NCBI GenBank assembly: GCA_010015655.1 | Contig: ML976685.1 | Span: forward strand, 408,750-427,939 | Origin: Bimuria novae-zelandiae CBS 107.79 | Taxonomy: Eukaryota > Ascomycota > Dothideomycetes > Pleosporales > Didymosphaeriaceae | Direction: 5' to 3' | DNA: 19,190 nucleotides | Shown here: in pieces, positions 9,908 to 19,099 of the stretch | Numbering within the stretch: position 1 is the first letter of the stretch | How the letters are laid out: each line of letters begins with the position of its first letter | The notes under the pieces: model-generated | The model's database searches: none | Seen by the model: the letters and a program-made list of their open reading frames with translations, nothing else | What the model was told of the DNA's origin: nothing | Program-made: the position numbers and the translations under genes

Positions 9908-10990
9908 GCTACCACCTTCGTCGTGCTGCGAATCTTGGCTACGAAGAAGGAGAGTCTAGGTCGCACGCACGGTAGCAGAATGTAAAGCAGCTGACGCGGG
10001 GCACTTCAGTATTGCATGCATCACCTGGTAGGTGCGCGACAGGATCCCACGCTGCATAACAGACCTGATCAGCACCGCACGGCTAGTAATTAACAGGGGA
10101 ATTACTCCGACCCCAATTGCCAATCGTAATGGAGATGTAGGCGCGTATAAGCAGTGAAAGTCGCGCTTTGCGCAATGGGAGCGTTTAACAGCGCCGCCAG
10201 GAAATGCTAAATTAAGATCATCACAGGGAATGCGCAAGTACGTCCGTAGTTCTGCCGGGACCCCAGAAAGTCTTACTTGAACGCGTTAATGATAGAGGGT
10301 CATTAACCGAAAGAGGTTTAATAGCACGGACCGGGACGGTTGGTTCCGTGTGGGGCATCACCTTACTCGCCTAGCCTGCCCATGATGGAGAAGGCGCGCA
10401 AACCATTACTCGTACATGTAATCACATTTCCTTGCTCTGGCACCTCATGATCTCTGTTCCGCGGATATATGGAAACCTCCAGCGCTGTGCCTCACGTCTG
10501 CGTCAATCACGTATACACCTCCTCAATCCGTCAGTACGGAGACAATATACCCGCACGAAGGCCGCTCCAATCAACCCGCCGTGAGCTTAGTGCAAGCAGC
10601 GTCTCCGTTCTCGTGACCAGCCAGCTGGTGTGGATCATTCAGTCCAGGTTCACCGCCATAAAACGCCCATCTATCGGAGGTACTCTTGTATCGACTTTTG
10701 ACAGTATTACCTCACGCCACAGTCAAAGCAGGTGTTTTTCATCCAGTCGGCTGCTTCGGGAATGCATTTTGTTTTTAAATATTCAGTGTTGGGTGGTATG
10801 TGGCTTAACGGAGCCGCAGACATGGTGAGACGACGGGGAGTCTGATAGTAGATTGCGGAGAGGACGATGTAACGGAGCCATCCAGTTGCCAACTTACAAA
10901 GTCACGCGATTGAACCTCTTTCCCTAACACTAATCTAATTCGGACCTCCTTCGAACTTTAGTATTAGTTTTCTAATACCCTTCTGTATTA
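9908..10990. other. Methyltransferase upstream region and border zone, no gene recognised
   Basis: This stretch holds the 5' region of the methyltransferase gene and then about 900 bp without a recognisable gene. A CCAAT element (about 10120-10124) and a short imperfect inverted repeat (10325-10350, CACGGACC ... GGTTCCGTG) are present, with no evidence of function. Frames at 9956-10237 minus and 10469-10828 plus show no family resemblance. Base composition shifts sharply to AT-rich at about 10,920. Confidence 0.5.
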
Positions 10991-11230
10991 GGCCCTTATT
11001 AGGCCTATTATATATCCCTTCTACTAGGGTTTTTTATTAAACTAGCTTTTTAGTTTATTAAATAACTTCCCTGTTCCTTAGCATTTAGCTATTTAAAATA
11101 ATATTTACTAAGTACTTTTTTATATAGTTTCTTTTATTATTATATGTAATTTTGTATCTTTTTAGTATTTTTTTATACTAGGCCTATTGGCACTTAATAC
11201 ATTCTTAACTACATTCTTGTCCACGTACTC
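10990..11230 (-). repeat. Inverted repeat unit, left arm, outer part (interrupted by the copia element)
   Basis: The reverse complement of this segment matches the right arm (about 16975-17190) along nearly its whole length, with mostly transition differences and a few gaps; shared stretches include GTGGACAAGAATGTAGTTAA and AAATATTATTTT. The outer end is blurred by RIP-like decay, so 10990 is approximate. The copia element inserted at 11230/11231, and the remainder of this arm resumes at 16685. Confidence 0.75.
11226..11230. repeat. Target site duplication of the copia element, left copy (TACTC)
   Basis: TACTC directly precedes the 5' LTR and is repeated directly after the 3' LTR at 16685-16689. 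The uninterrupted sister arm has a single CACTC at the same place, so it acts as an empty-site control. Confidence 0.9.
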
Positions 11231-11423
11231 TGTCACGGTTTATGGCCCTTACCTTACAAGATAGTTGCTCTTACCTTGGCATGGTTGCGACTTACCTTCC
11301 ACCTATCTAGGACTAGTGTTGTTTGTGCCTGCGCACCTATATCTTCTGTAGTTCCTAGATAGTATAACCTTAGTTTAATCCTTTAATTTCCCTGCGTACT
11401 GTCCAGCTCTACTTACCGCGATA
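11231..11423 (+). repeat. 5' LTR of the copia element
   Basis: It starts TGTCACGG and ends CGCGATA, where the 3' copy has CGCGACA, so the original end was probably CA. By hand alignment it differs from the 3' LTR by nine substitutions, all transitions, and one 1-nt indel. No primer binding site can be assigned with confidence: the sequence just downstream (GTTATAAGCCTAG) is probably mutated. Confidence 0.93.
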
Positions 11424-11606
11424 GTTATAAGCCTAGCTTACACCTAGGATTGTTCTTACCTGCTATTATAACGTTACTCTACTCACGAGTCGCACGTCGC
11501 TATACCGCGTTTTCTACGACGCACCTGTTCACTTGCGCATCCCTACGGCGCATATACTAGGATCTCTGCCTGGATCTATTAAATACTATCGACTATAGCC
11601 TCTGCA

Positions 11607-14600
11607 ATGGCTACTGAGTTCGACCCCGCTGTGACGCGAGTCACTGTCGTCCTAAACACACTAGACAACTGGTTTACCTGGTTATTTATTCGCCGAGACG
11701 TTGCTAATCGACATAGCCTCTAACAATATATTAACCCTAATATAGTAAAGGAGACTCTCCCTAAGCTATAAGAGCCTCTTAAGCCTTAACTTACTAATTA
11801 TAAGCTTAAAGCTACTAGACTCTCTTACTTATCCGCTAACGATTAAGATTCCTATTAATAGAAATATAATTAATAAGAACGCCGCTATACTAAGTATCGC
11901 ACTTAAGTAAAGGCACTAGCTAACTTAAATATAAATATTAGTAAGATAATTACTACACGTTACATACACCTAATTAAGGATTACAATACCTCGTATAACT
12001 AACTAGTTACACTTAAGAAGTTCTTTTGCCCTATAGACGCGACACGTCGCCACGAGCTTACTAATAAATATAACGCTCTTAAGACTACGCCACGAGCTAT
12101 AAAGAAGATTAAGTAATAGCTATTAGACTAAATATATATTATAGCTTAGGGCAAGGCTATTAGCTTGCCTAAAACTAATAGTAATTAACTATAGGAGGAC
12201 TTCCTTATTGCCTGTAAGGCAATTAATTAGGAATACGCCACTTCCTGCCTGCGCGAGATCTTCAAGCATAAAGCGCGAGGCACTACTATCGAGATGGCAT
12301 CTCTAGAGACGTACGTCGCCGAGATGACTACATATCTACAACGCACCAAGCCACACTTAACAGGCCTAGTAATAGCCGCTACTAAGCTTAGAGTCGCAAA
12401 GCAAGTTAATCTATAGCCTATAAAAGGTAATCGCGGTAGCAGCCGTGACTAAGACAAGCTACCTAGAAACTATGTCTATAGAAAGAAGCATTAGTACACT
12501 AACTACTTTATTCTTAACCTACGCCACCTACAACGTCTAAAAGACTATTAGCCTATAGCTAAGGCTATACGTAAGGTTAAGGAAGTACAAAAGGACTCTA
12601 AAATTAATACACGTATTAAGACTGCTCTTAGGAAGTAGGTAGCCTAATAACTTTAAAACACTAGATTACTACAAGTTAATAATAGCAATCTTCCTACTAA
12701 GAATAGTAATACGTTTATAGTAATTACTAGCCTATTACATATTAGTATCGATTAAGCTAATTCTCTTAAGCTTAAATCTCTTGAATCTCTCGAAGAACAA
12801 TCGAACAATAATTTAAAAATAATCACATTAGATAATAACGCTAAGCCTAATAGAGAGCTTATAGTAATGGTTAAAGACAACGCTGATAAGGCTAAGCTCC
12901 TTAACTAATAGATTGTCGATCTAGGGTTAAACACCTACGTTATTAATATAGAGTCATGGCATGGCTGGAAGAGGATAAACGACAATTCGCAACGTTACTA
13001 TATTTACGCTAGTAATAGCTAAATCTTAATTATAGCTTAGGGTACGATAGAACTCGTCGCTCGAACACTATATAAAATATAAACGCTAGAGTTAACGCAT
13101 GTCGCATATATTAAAGGCTTTCTTATAAGCTTGTTAGGACTTGCTCGCTGCCGTACAGAGTCTATCTATTTTAACTCTAGCCGTAATGTCCTGTACATGC
13201 GCTAACTATCAAACGTTATCGCCTAACTTAAGTATAATAGAGGCCACTAGCTAATAGATGCTAAACCGTCACATTAACCGCCGCTATTGCTTCTACGCTT
13301 ACTATTAAGTACGTTTAGGGCATTATACCGCCCGTCGTACGCGCTAAAGCCTACTAACGTTATTAATTAGCGTGCTGCTTATTATATTTAGGCCTATCTA
13401 GGCTAGGAAGTAGTTAACTATCTTAAATTAAACGTTAAAGGTGTTTAATTAACTAGAGAACACATGGACTGTCGATGTAAAATATATATTAAGACTTAAA
13501 TAACTTATATTATCTTAAGGCGCCTGGCCGAGAGCCACGCATAAAAACCGTTCTATTAAATTATAATAGACCTTATCTATATTATCCCTATAGGAGAGGA
13601 GTGTATTAACGGCAGCAAGTACGCCTTGCACTCTATAGATAAGTACTTAAAGTAGCATAAAATTACCACAGTTAAGCGAAAAGACAAGATAACCCTTATA
13701 CGTTAGTTTATGTCCTTAATCCGCAGGATCTAGCGTATATATAACGCTAACGTAGTTGCTATTTAGTGCGATAATAAGAGAGGATTTAGAAATAACCTTA
13801 TTAATATAACAGAAGAGCTAGGTATGCTGTATAAGCCAGCACCTACTAAAATAAAGGAACTAAATAGACTTATCGAACGTGCTAGCAGAGTACTCACACA
13901 GCGAGCTCGCGCTATACGCATACACGCCAAACTACCAAAAAACCTGTTATATAAGATGTATCGCACTGCCGCGTACATCCTTAACCGCACGCCCACAGAA
14001 GCACTAGGCTGGAAGACGCTGTACAAAGTCGTATAGGGACAAAAGCCACTTATTACTTATATAAGGCCTATTAGCTATCGCGCCTACGTCTATAATCGCA
14101 ATTTAAAAGCTACTAACAAGCTTAAATCGCGCACTCTTATTAGCCACCTTGTTAGCTACTAAAGCACTAACATCTTCCGCATATAGCTGCCTATAAAGGA
14201 TACTATTATTGTCACACGCAATGTTATATTTAAGCCTACACTCTTCTTTAATAAGATAGATAGGTATCTGTTAGAATTAGTGCTTGAGGAAATGATCGAA
14301 CTACTTAAATACCTAAAGGAACATTAACATAATGTTAATATTAAAGATTTGTTAACTACTTATCAACGTCGCCGCCTAGTAGAAACACCTACGACCTTAG
14401 CTTTAGGAGCTACAGGCTCCCAGGTAGGGGGTGAACAGACTAACAACGCATTTAAATCAACACAGCAACAGCTACCTACCCCTAGACCTATAATATCTAC
14501 TACCACAAGTAATTAGACTCCTAAGAGTAATAAAATACCTAAGGGCTATCGCCAACGCGGCGAGAGAGCTCCACAAGATGTTAATCTAGATCTAAATAAT

Positions 14601-16442
14601 ATAAGTCTCATCCTCACTAGCAAACGCAATTAAAAGCAGAAAGATCTTAATAACTTTATAATTTATACATACACTATAGCGCTAGGAGTTATACCTCTTG
14701 TTAACTATCTCCGTGCATTCTCGACCGAGATTCGCACTATACTTACTATAGATAAGATACTAAGAATCTATTAGTCTTAGCTGCCACCTTTACCTAAGGT
14801 AGTAAAACAGCTTAATACACACATATTTAGTAATTAATTCCGACGCGCTATAGAGGTTAAATAACAGGCTCTACGCGCTAAAGGAGTCTTTAAGAAGACC
14901 ATAAAAATAAAGGCCACTACAGACGCTAAGGTGCTACCATTAATATAGGTATTCACGTACAAGATCGACGGAGATAGATACCTCTTACGGTTTAAGGCTC
15001 GACTTATTATTTAAGGAGATCTTTAAGCTCTACTTAATAACACGTATACTACTATACTCGCGATCCATAACTTTCGCACTCTTATTATAATTACTAATTA
15101 CTTTAATTTAGAGCTAAAGTAGTATAATATTCCTACTACCTTCTTAAACGCTAAGATTAATCGGAAGCTATACGCTAAAACACCTAAGCTATTTCGCTAT
15201 ACTAAAGGCGAGATTATGCTAGTGCTCCGCGCCCTATACGGCCTAAAGGAGTTATTACTACTATAGTATAATAAGCTACGCCAATAGCTTGTTAAGCTAG
15301 GTCTAAAGCTAGTTAAAGGCTTTCCTTGCTTATACACGAGCCGCTGGCTCATCCTATTTATCTACGTTAACGACATTGTTATAGCGTTTCATCGATCAAA
15401 CGCCTATCTCCACAGGCCCTTTAAGAAGAATCTGGTGGACCTATACAACATCAAATCTATAGGAGACCTTACCTGGTTTCTTAGAATCCATATTATCCGC
15501 GATCGAGCGTTGCACAAGACCTAGCTAGTCTAAGACGCCTTTATCGATAAGGTATACGCTTAATTTAGCATTAAGGCTATAGGCAAGGCTCTAGATATCC
15601 TACTTATAAAGAACTAGCTACCGCAGTCTACTAAGGAGCCTAATATTACTTAAACAAAGCTTTATTAATAACTAGTTAGCTCACTTGCATATATCGCTAT
15701 CTAGGGCAGACCTAACGTCACTTAAACGCACGTTGTGTTTGCTTGCCATCTCACTAACCTAGGACAGTCTTACGTCTCGAAGATACGCCAGACCTGGCGC
15801 TACCTGCTTAGCATAAAGGCTCTTGCTTTTAAAGCCTTTGCCAGCACGTAAAACGTGGCTAAGTATCTCTCTAATAATCTAATATACCGCGATCCTCTCT
15901 TCTTTAGATTATCTAACGCCTTATACGCTAATAAACCTAAGACTTATTAGAGCTTTTAAGGTTACGCATTTAAGTTTAGTAGGCTAATAATTAACTAGAA
16001 GTTAATAGTGCAGCGCATAGTTATAAAATTAACTATAAAGTCTAAACTACTCTCGCTCTCACTCGCTGCCTTATAAATAGAGGAGTAGATACGTTTCTTT
16101 ACTAGCATTAATCTTACGCTTAATTATACACTTACTATCTAGTGTGATAATTAGCAGACTGTTGGTATTGTCACTAAGTAACAAGACAAGCTCTACACAA
16201 AAGTCAAATATGTCAACATCTACTAGCTTTAGATTCGACAGGAAGTTAAAGCCTCTCGTATTAACGTCTAATAGGTCCCTACTAACTATATGCCTGCTAA
16301 TGGACTCACGAAGATTTTACCTAAGTAGAAGTTTATAGAGTTTATCCGCTAACTTAGCCTTATTAATATTACTAAGCGCCTGAAAGGACTGCGTTAGGTT
16401 AATAGGGACGATCTTAACGCCCTTTATATACACTAATACTAA
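11607..16442 (+). pseudogene. copia Gag-Pol polyprotein, stop-ridden but frame-preserved
   Basis: The first ATG at 11607 opens a Gag-like stretch (LDNWFTWLFIRRDVA) that hits TAA after 38 codons. Every later recognisable block lies in this same frame. They are a decayed zinc-knuckle-like segment at about 12468, a protease-like DxGxNTYV at about 12918 followed by a THVAYIKGFL segment, the integrase C-terminal core at 13824-14036 (TQRARAIRIHAKLPKNL, AAYILNRTP), RT with VLRALYGLKE at about 15222 and FIYVNDIV at about 15357, and RNase H with THVVFACHLTN at about 15726 and VPTNYMPANGLTKI at 16275. The RT motif YVDD reads YVND, a G-to-A change. Stops are mostly TAA or TAG, consistent with RIP of CAA, CAG or TGG codons. 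The true C-terminus is uncertain because stops are so frequent; 16442 is an estimate. Confidence 0.88.
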
Positions 16443-16484
16443 TTAGCTATCGTTAACTTATTAACCTTTAAGTCTACGCCAGCT

Positions 16485-16492
16485 GGGGGGTG
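16485..16492 (+). other. Polypurine tract of the copia element
   Basis: GGGGGGTG lies immediately 5' of the 3' LTR. A G-rich tract in this position primes plus-strand synthesis in LTR retrotransposons. It is conspicuous because its surroundings are AT-rich. Confidence 0.8.
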
Positions 16493-16684
16493 TGTCACGG
16501 TTTATAGCCCTTACCTTACAAGATAGTTGCTCTTACCTTAGCATGGTTGCGACTTACCTTCCACCTATCTAGGACTAGTGTTGTTTGTGCCTGCGCACCT
16601 ATATCTTCTGTAGTTCCTAGATAGTACAACTCAGTTCAATCCTTCAATTTCCCTGCGTACTGTCCAGCTCTGCTCACCGCGACA
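16493..16684 (+). repeat. 3' LTR of the copia element
   Basis: It starts TGTCACGG and ends CGCGACA, giving the canonical TG...CA ends. It is about 95% identical to the 5' LTR. It carries A where the 5' copy has G near its start (16506, 16540), but keeps C where the 5' copy has T near its end, so the two copies were mutated separately. Confidence 0.94.
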
Positions 16685-16748
16685 TACTCCCATATGCCTC
16701 TAAGTAGAAACGCCTAAACAGATTCTTTAAGTAACTAGCGCTGTTACA
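16685..16748 (-). repeat. Inverted repeat unit, left arm, inner part (starts with the right TACTC target duplication)
   Basis: This continues the left arm after the copia insertion. Its reverse complement matches 16918-16980: both contain TTAAAGAATCTGTTTAGGC and a TACTTAGAGG(C/T)ATATGGGAGT block. The inner end reads, in reverse complement, TGTAACAGCGC, corresponding to TGTATCGGCGC in the right arm and in the copy at 19101. Confidence 0.85.
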
Positions 16749-16917
16749 GACGGTAATAAGCAGGCGGCGCGTTAAGTATTAGTAAATAAGAGTAGTTTAA
16801 AAATTATAGTATATAAAGGATAGTATATTAGATTCTAGTCCAAAGCTTTTATCTTTATAGTATATAGATAATGTTCTTAACAATTCCCTAAAGAACTAAA
16901 TATCGCAATATTTATAG
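16749..16917. other. Spacer between the two inverted arms
   Basis: About 169 bp of AT-rich sequence not repeated elsewhere in the window. It has no open frame or recognisable motif. It contains a short G/C-rich island (about 16757-16773, AGCAGGCGGCGCG) that escaped the general AT decay. Confidence 0.5.
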
Positions 16918-17192
16918 TGTATCGGCGCCAGTCACTTAAAGAATCTGTTTAGGCATTTTTACTTAGAGGTATATGGGAGTGCGTGGACAAGAATGTAGTT
17001 AAGAATATATTAAGTACTAATAGGCCTAATATTAAAGGATACTAAAAAGGTACTAAACTATATATAAAAGTATTTAATAAATATTATTTTGGAAAGCTAG
17101 ATACTAAAAAGTAGGGAAATTATCTAATAAACTAAAAGGCTAGTTTAATAAGGAACTCTAATAAAAGAAATATAAAATACTAAAGAAATCCA
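16918..17192 (+). repeat. Inverted repeat unit, right arm
   Basis: It starts TGTATCGGCGCCAGTCACTT and matches the reverse complement of the split left arm for about 275 bp, mostly with transition differences; the left arm has about 20 extra bases around 11120-11140. The outer limit near 17192 is approximate. Its uninterrupted GGGAGTGCGTGGACAAG corresponds to the site into which the copia element jumped in the left arm. No transposase is present, so the unit is non-autonomous or a fragment. Confidence 0.82.
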
Positions 17193-17859
17193 CATAAAGT
17201 GAATTAGACTGTCCGCTAAGGAGATTAATTGCTTATATATAATATACTTTATAAGTAAGCTAATTACACAAGCGAGCGTATTACTCTACTAACACTCTAG
17301 CTTCTAAACCAGTTTACTTCATAACGTAGTTAATACTTTATAGATTTTAACACTTTTTAATACTATAGGAAGTTGCGATCTAGGGCTAATAAAAAAAGAA
17401 AAATAATAATAGGCCTACTATTACGTATTCTATAAAAGGGAAGAAGAAATACTTATTTTAGTACTTAATTCTAGTAACACCCTTTAAATTATTATATTAA
17501 ATTTTAATAACTTCTTAATAGCTTAATTTAATATACATTTATAATATAGTAAAGTCTTGGAGCGTGCGTTAAAGATTTAGACCTAGAAATAATATAGAAT
17601 TTTAAAAATTAAGAAATATAACTCTCCTATTTTAATAAACTATAAATAGATATAGTATAAATACTATTCTAAGTTTTTTCTTTTATACGCTTCTTATCTA
17701 CGTTAATAAGCTATAAATAGTTTTATAAAGTTATATTAAAGCTTATAACTAGCAAAATGATTACTTTTAATATTATTATTTACTAGTAGACTTAGTACTA
17801 ATATATTAGCTATAATATTAGACTGCACGCTATAGGACTTTACTAAAGTATATATTTAA
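17193..17859. other. AT-rich repeat-block DNA, nothing recognised
   Basis: This 667 bp stretch has dense stops in all frames and high TpA. I could not match it to any other part of the window or to a protein family. It may be further RIP-decayed transposon. Confidence 0.5.
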
Positions 17860-17864
17860 CTTAT

Positions 17865-18065
17865 TGTCAGGGACATTCTTGACCCCCACAAAAGGCGACC
17901 CTCGGAGATCCTCCGGATCTCTCTCGGGCCTCCACCGGAGCTGCCCCGGCTCAGTCACGTGGTGTAGTCTATATATTCCTCTATAGACCCTTTGACATCC
18001 GGCAAGGATTTGTCTAATATACACGTTCACCCTGATCCGAATTGCCTGCCACAAAGTGCCTTACA
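17865..18065. mobile_element. Solo LTR, GC-rich, with CTTAT target duplication
   Basis: A 201 bp segment starts TGTCAGG and ends CCTTACA (near-inverted TG...CA ends) and is flanked by CTTAT at 17860-17864 and CTTAT at 18066-18070. This is the signature of a solo LTR left by recombination between the two LTRs of a lost element. It is strikingly GC-rich for its surroundings, with runs such as GACCCCCACAAAAGG and CCGGATCTCTCTCGGGCC. It shares no clear sequence with the copia LTR beyond the first five bases, so it comes from another family. Orientation and superfamily are unknown. A minus-strand open frame (17830-18054) is incidental. Confidence 0.85.
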
Positions 18066-18070
18066 CTTAT

Positions 18071-18386
18071 ATAAAGCTACGTAAAGTTATTATAGTTTAT
18101 TATAACTTTTTAATAGGTGTTACTAGGATTTCATACTAATATAAATACTTTTTATTTATCTTTTTATAGATTACGTAATACTACATATATCTTTTTGCTT
18201 CTTTTTTGTTTTATCACTTTTATAGTCTTAGAACATAACTTTCTATAGTATAACAAAGTATTAATCTATAAGGTATTAGCTATGTTATAAAGAAAACTAA
18301 TCTAGAGGCTAAAGTCTTGGCAGAGTGATGCACTCGCTTGTATAAAGTATATAAATAGATATTACTAACTTTATATAACTATTTAT
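18071..18386. other. AT-rich spacer, nothing recognised
   Basis: About 316 bp of AT-rich, stop-rich sequence between the solo LTR and the tRNA-like relic. No gene, repeat or motif is seen. Confidence 0.5.
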
Positions 18387-18470
18387 AGCTAGGTGGCATA
18401 GTGGTTAAATGCCTGGAAAGCTTTATTCTTGGCACGCTAAAGTACGCTAGTTTGAATCCTATCGCCGTGA
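18387..18470 (+). pseudogene. tRNA-like relic with Pol III A and B boxes (decayed tRNA gene or tRNA-derived SINE head)
   Basis: TGGCATAGTGG at 18394-18404 fits the A-box consensus TRGYNNARNNGG up to its last base. AGTTTGAATCC at 18449-18459 fits the B box GGTTCGANNCC with two differences, G-to-A and C-to-T, as RIP would cause. The 44-base gap suits a tRNA with a long variable arm such as Ser or Leu. A D-stem GGCA...TGCC pairs perfectly. The T-stem and acceptor stem pair poorly, and I could not place a reliable anticodon, so it is probably not a working tRNA. Sequence before and after is repeat-like, which leaves a SINE origin open. Confidence 0.5.
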
Positions 18471-18514
18471 TAATCTGCTGTCACTGTAACCTCCTACGTA
18501 ACCTGACAGCCTAG

Positions 18515-18537
18515 ACGTACTATTAATAATAGTACGT
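18515..18537. repeat. Perfect palindrome, 11 bp arms with 1 bp centre
   Basis: ACGTACTATTA and TAATAGTACGT are exact reverse complements around a single A. The perfect match is notable in decayed AT-rich DNA. Function is unknown. Confidence 0.75.
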
Positions 18538-18577
18538 TAGTATATAGACTTCTGCCTCTAAACTTATACTTTAGGAA

Positions 18578-18623
18578 CTAAAGGTCTAATAGTCTTAGCC
18601 CTAAAGGTTTAATAGCCTAGACA
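18578..18623 (+). repeat. Tandem duplication of 23 bp
   Basis: CTAAAGGTCTAATAGTCTTA at 18578 recurs as CTAAAGGTTTAATAGCCTAG at 18601, a period of 23 bp, with mostly transition differences. Confidence 0.65.
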
Positions 18624-18677
18624 CGACGCTAGCTATCTAGGTATTAGCACCTAGACTAAGCGAGATAGATAGATCTA

Positions 18678-18717
18678 CGCTAGATAGGGGGAGAAGACCT
18701 TTTCTCCTTATCTAACG
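18678..18717. repeat. Imperfect hairpin with 18-19 bp arms
   Basis: CGCTAGATAGGGGGAGAAG at 18678-18696 can pair with TTTTCTCCTTATCTAACG at 18700-18717 with few mismatches and one bulge. It may be an end structure of a small mobile unit that includes the tRNA-like head; that link is a guess. Confidence 0.6.
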
Positions 18718-18823
18718 TTTTATACCTATACGTAGATATTAAACGTAGTAATATTAATCTAGCTTCCTACAGGCTAAGATACCTATACACGTTGTTCTCG
18801 TGACATCTGCAAAGGCAATATTT

Positions 18824-18965
18824 AGTTTTAATATTCGGGGGTTTAGGTGTGGCTAACACTCTGTGCAGTGGCTAGTACCGTGTAGCGCGACGTGAGTTTT
18901 AATGTTTAGGGGCTTAGGTGTGGCTAACACTTTGCGCGGTGGCTAGTACCGTATAGCGCGACGTA
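18824..18965 (+). repeat. Tandem duplication of 71 bp, two copies
   Basis: The copies at 18824-18894 and 18895-18965 share TTAGGTGTGGCTAACACT and GTGGCTAGTACCGT and end TAGCGCGACGT. They differ mostly by transitions. They are richer in GC than their surroundings and show no reading frame. Confidence 0.85.
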
Positions 18966-19015
18966 ATTAGTAAAATATCTTAAAATAGAATAATAATTAT
19001 ACGTTGCGTTTTAAA

Positions 19016-19069
19016 AAACTAATTAGATATCTAGAATTACTTTTTTTAAACTAATTAGAGGGCTAGAAT
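19016..19069 (+). repeat. Two short direct repeats of 22 bp, 32 bp apart
   Basis: AAACTAATTAGATATCTAGA at 19016 recurs as AAACTAATTAGAGGGCTAGA at 19048; each repeat is 22 bp with three mismatches. They lie just before the third copy of the inverted-repeat unit. Confidence 0.5.
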
Positions 19070-19099
19070 GGCATCCTAATGCGGACGGCTTAGCAAAAG

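Larger units (their letters stand above)
11231..16684 (+). mobile_element. Full-length Ty1/copia LTR retrotransposon, RIP-degraded
   Basis: The 5454 bp element has two LTRs (193 and 192 bp), a 5 bp TACTC target duplication, a polypurine tract before the 3' LTR and a gag-protease-integrase-RT-RNase H order. Integrase ahead of RT places it in Ty1/copia rather than Ty3/gypsy. The interior is AT-rich with very many TAA and TAG codons and a wealth of TpA, as expected from C-to-T change at CpA on both strands (RIP). It cannot encode its own proteins in this form. It is inserted within an older inverted-repeat unit. Confidence 0.95.

Noticed and set aside
10325..10350. Imperfect inverted repeat CACGGACC...GGTTCCGTG
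   Set aside because: It is short, single, and has no promoter or terminator context; such pairs occur by chance.
11424..11440. Primer binding site of the copia element
   Set aside because: The bases after the 5' LTR are likely RIP-mutated and I could not match them to a tRNA end with confidence.
13763..14026. Minus-strand frame of 87 codons within the copia element
   Set aside because: It is antisense to the recognisable integrase core at 13824-14036 and has no pattern of its own.
16144..16338. Plus-strand frame of 64 codons near the copia 3' end
   Set aside because: It lies out of frame with the RNase H remnant (VPTNYMPANGLTKI), which is in the polyprotein frame.
18515..18965. CRISPR-like array from the clustered short repeats
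   Set aside because: The repeats are tandem pairs or hairpins of different sequence without regular spacers, and the genome is eukaryotic.
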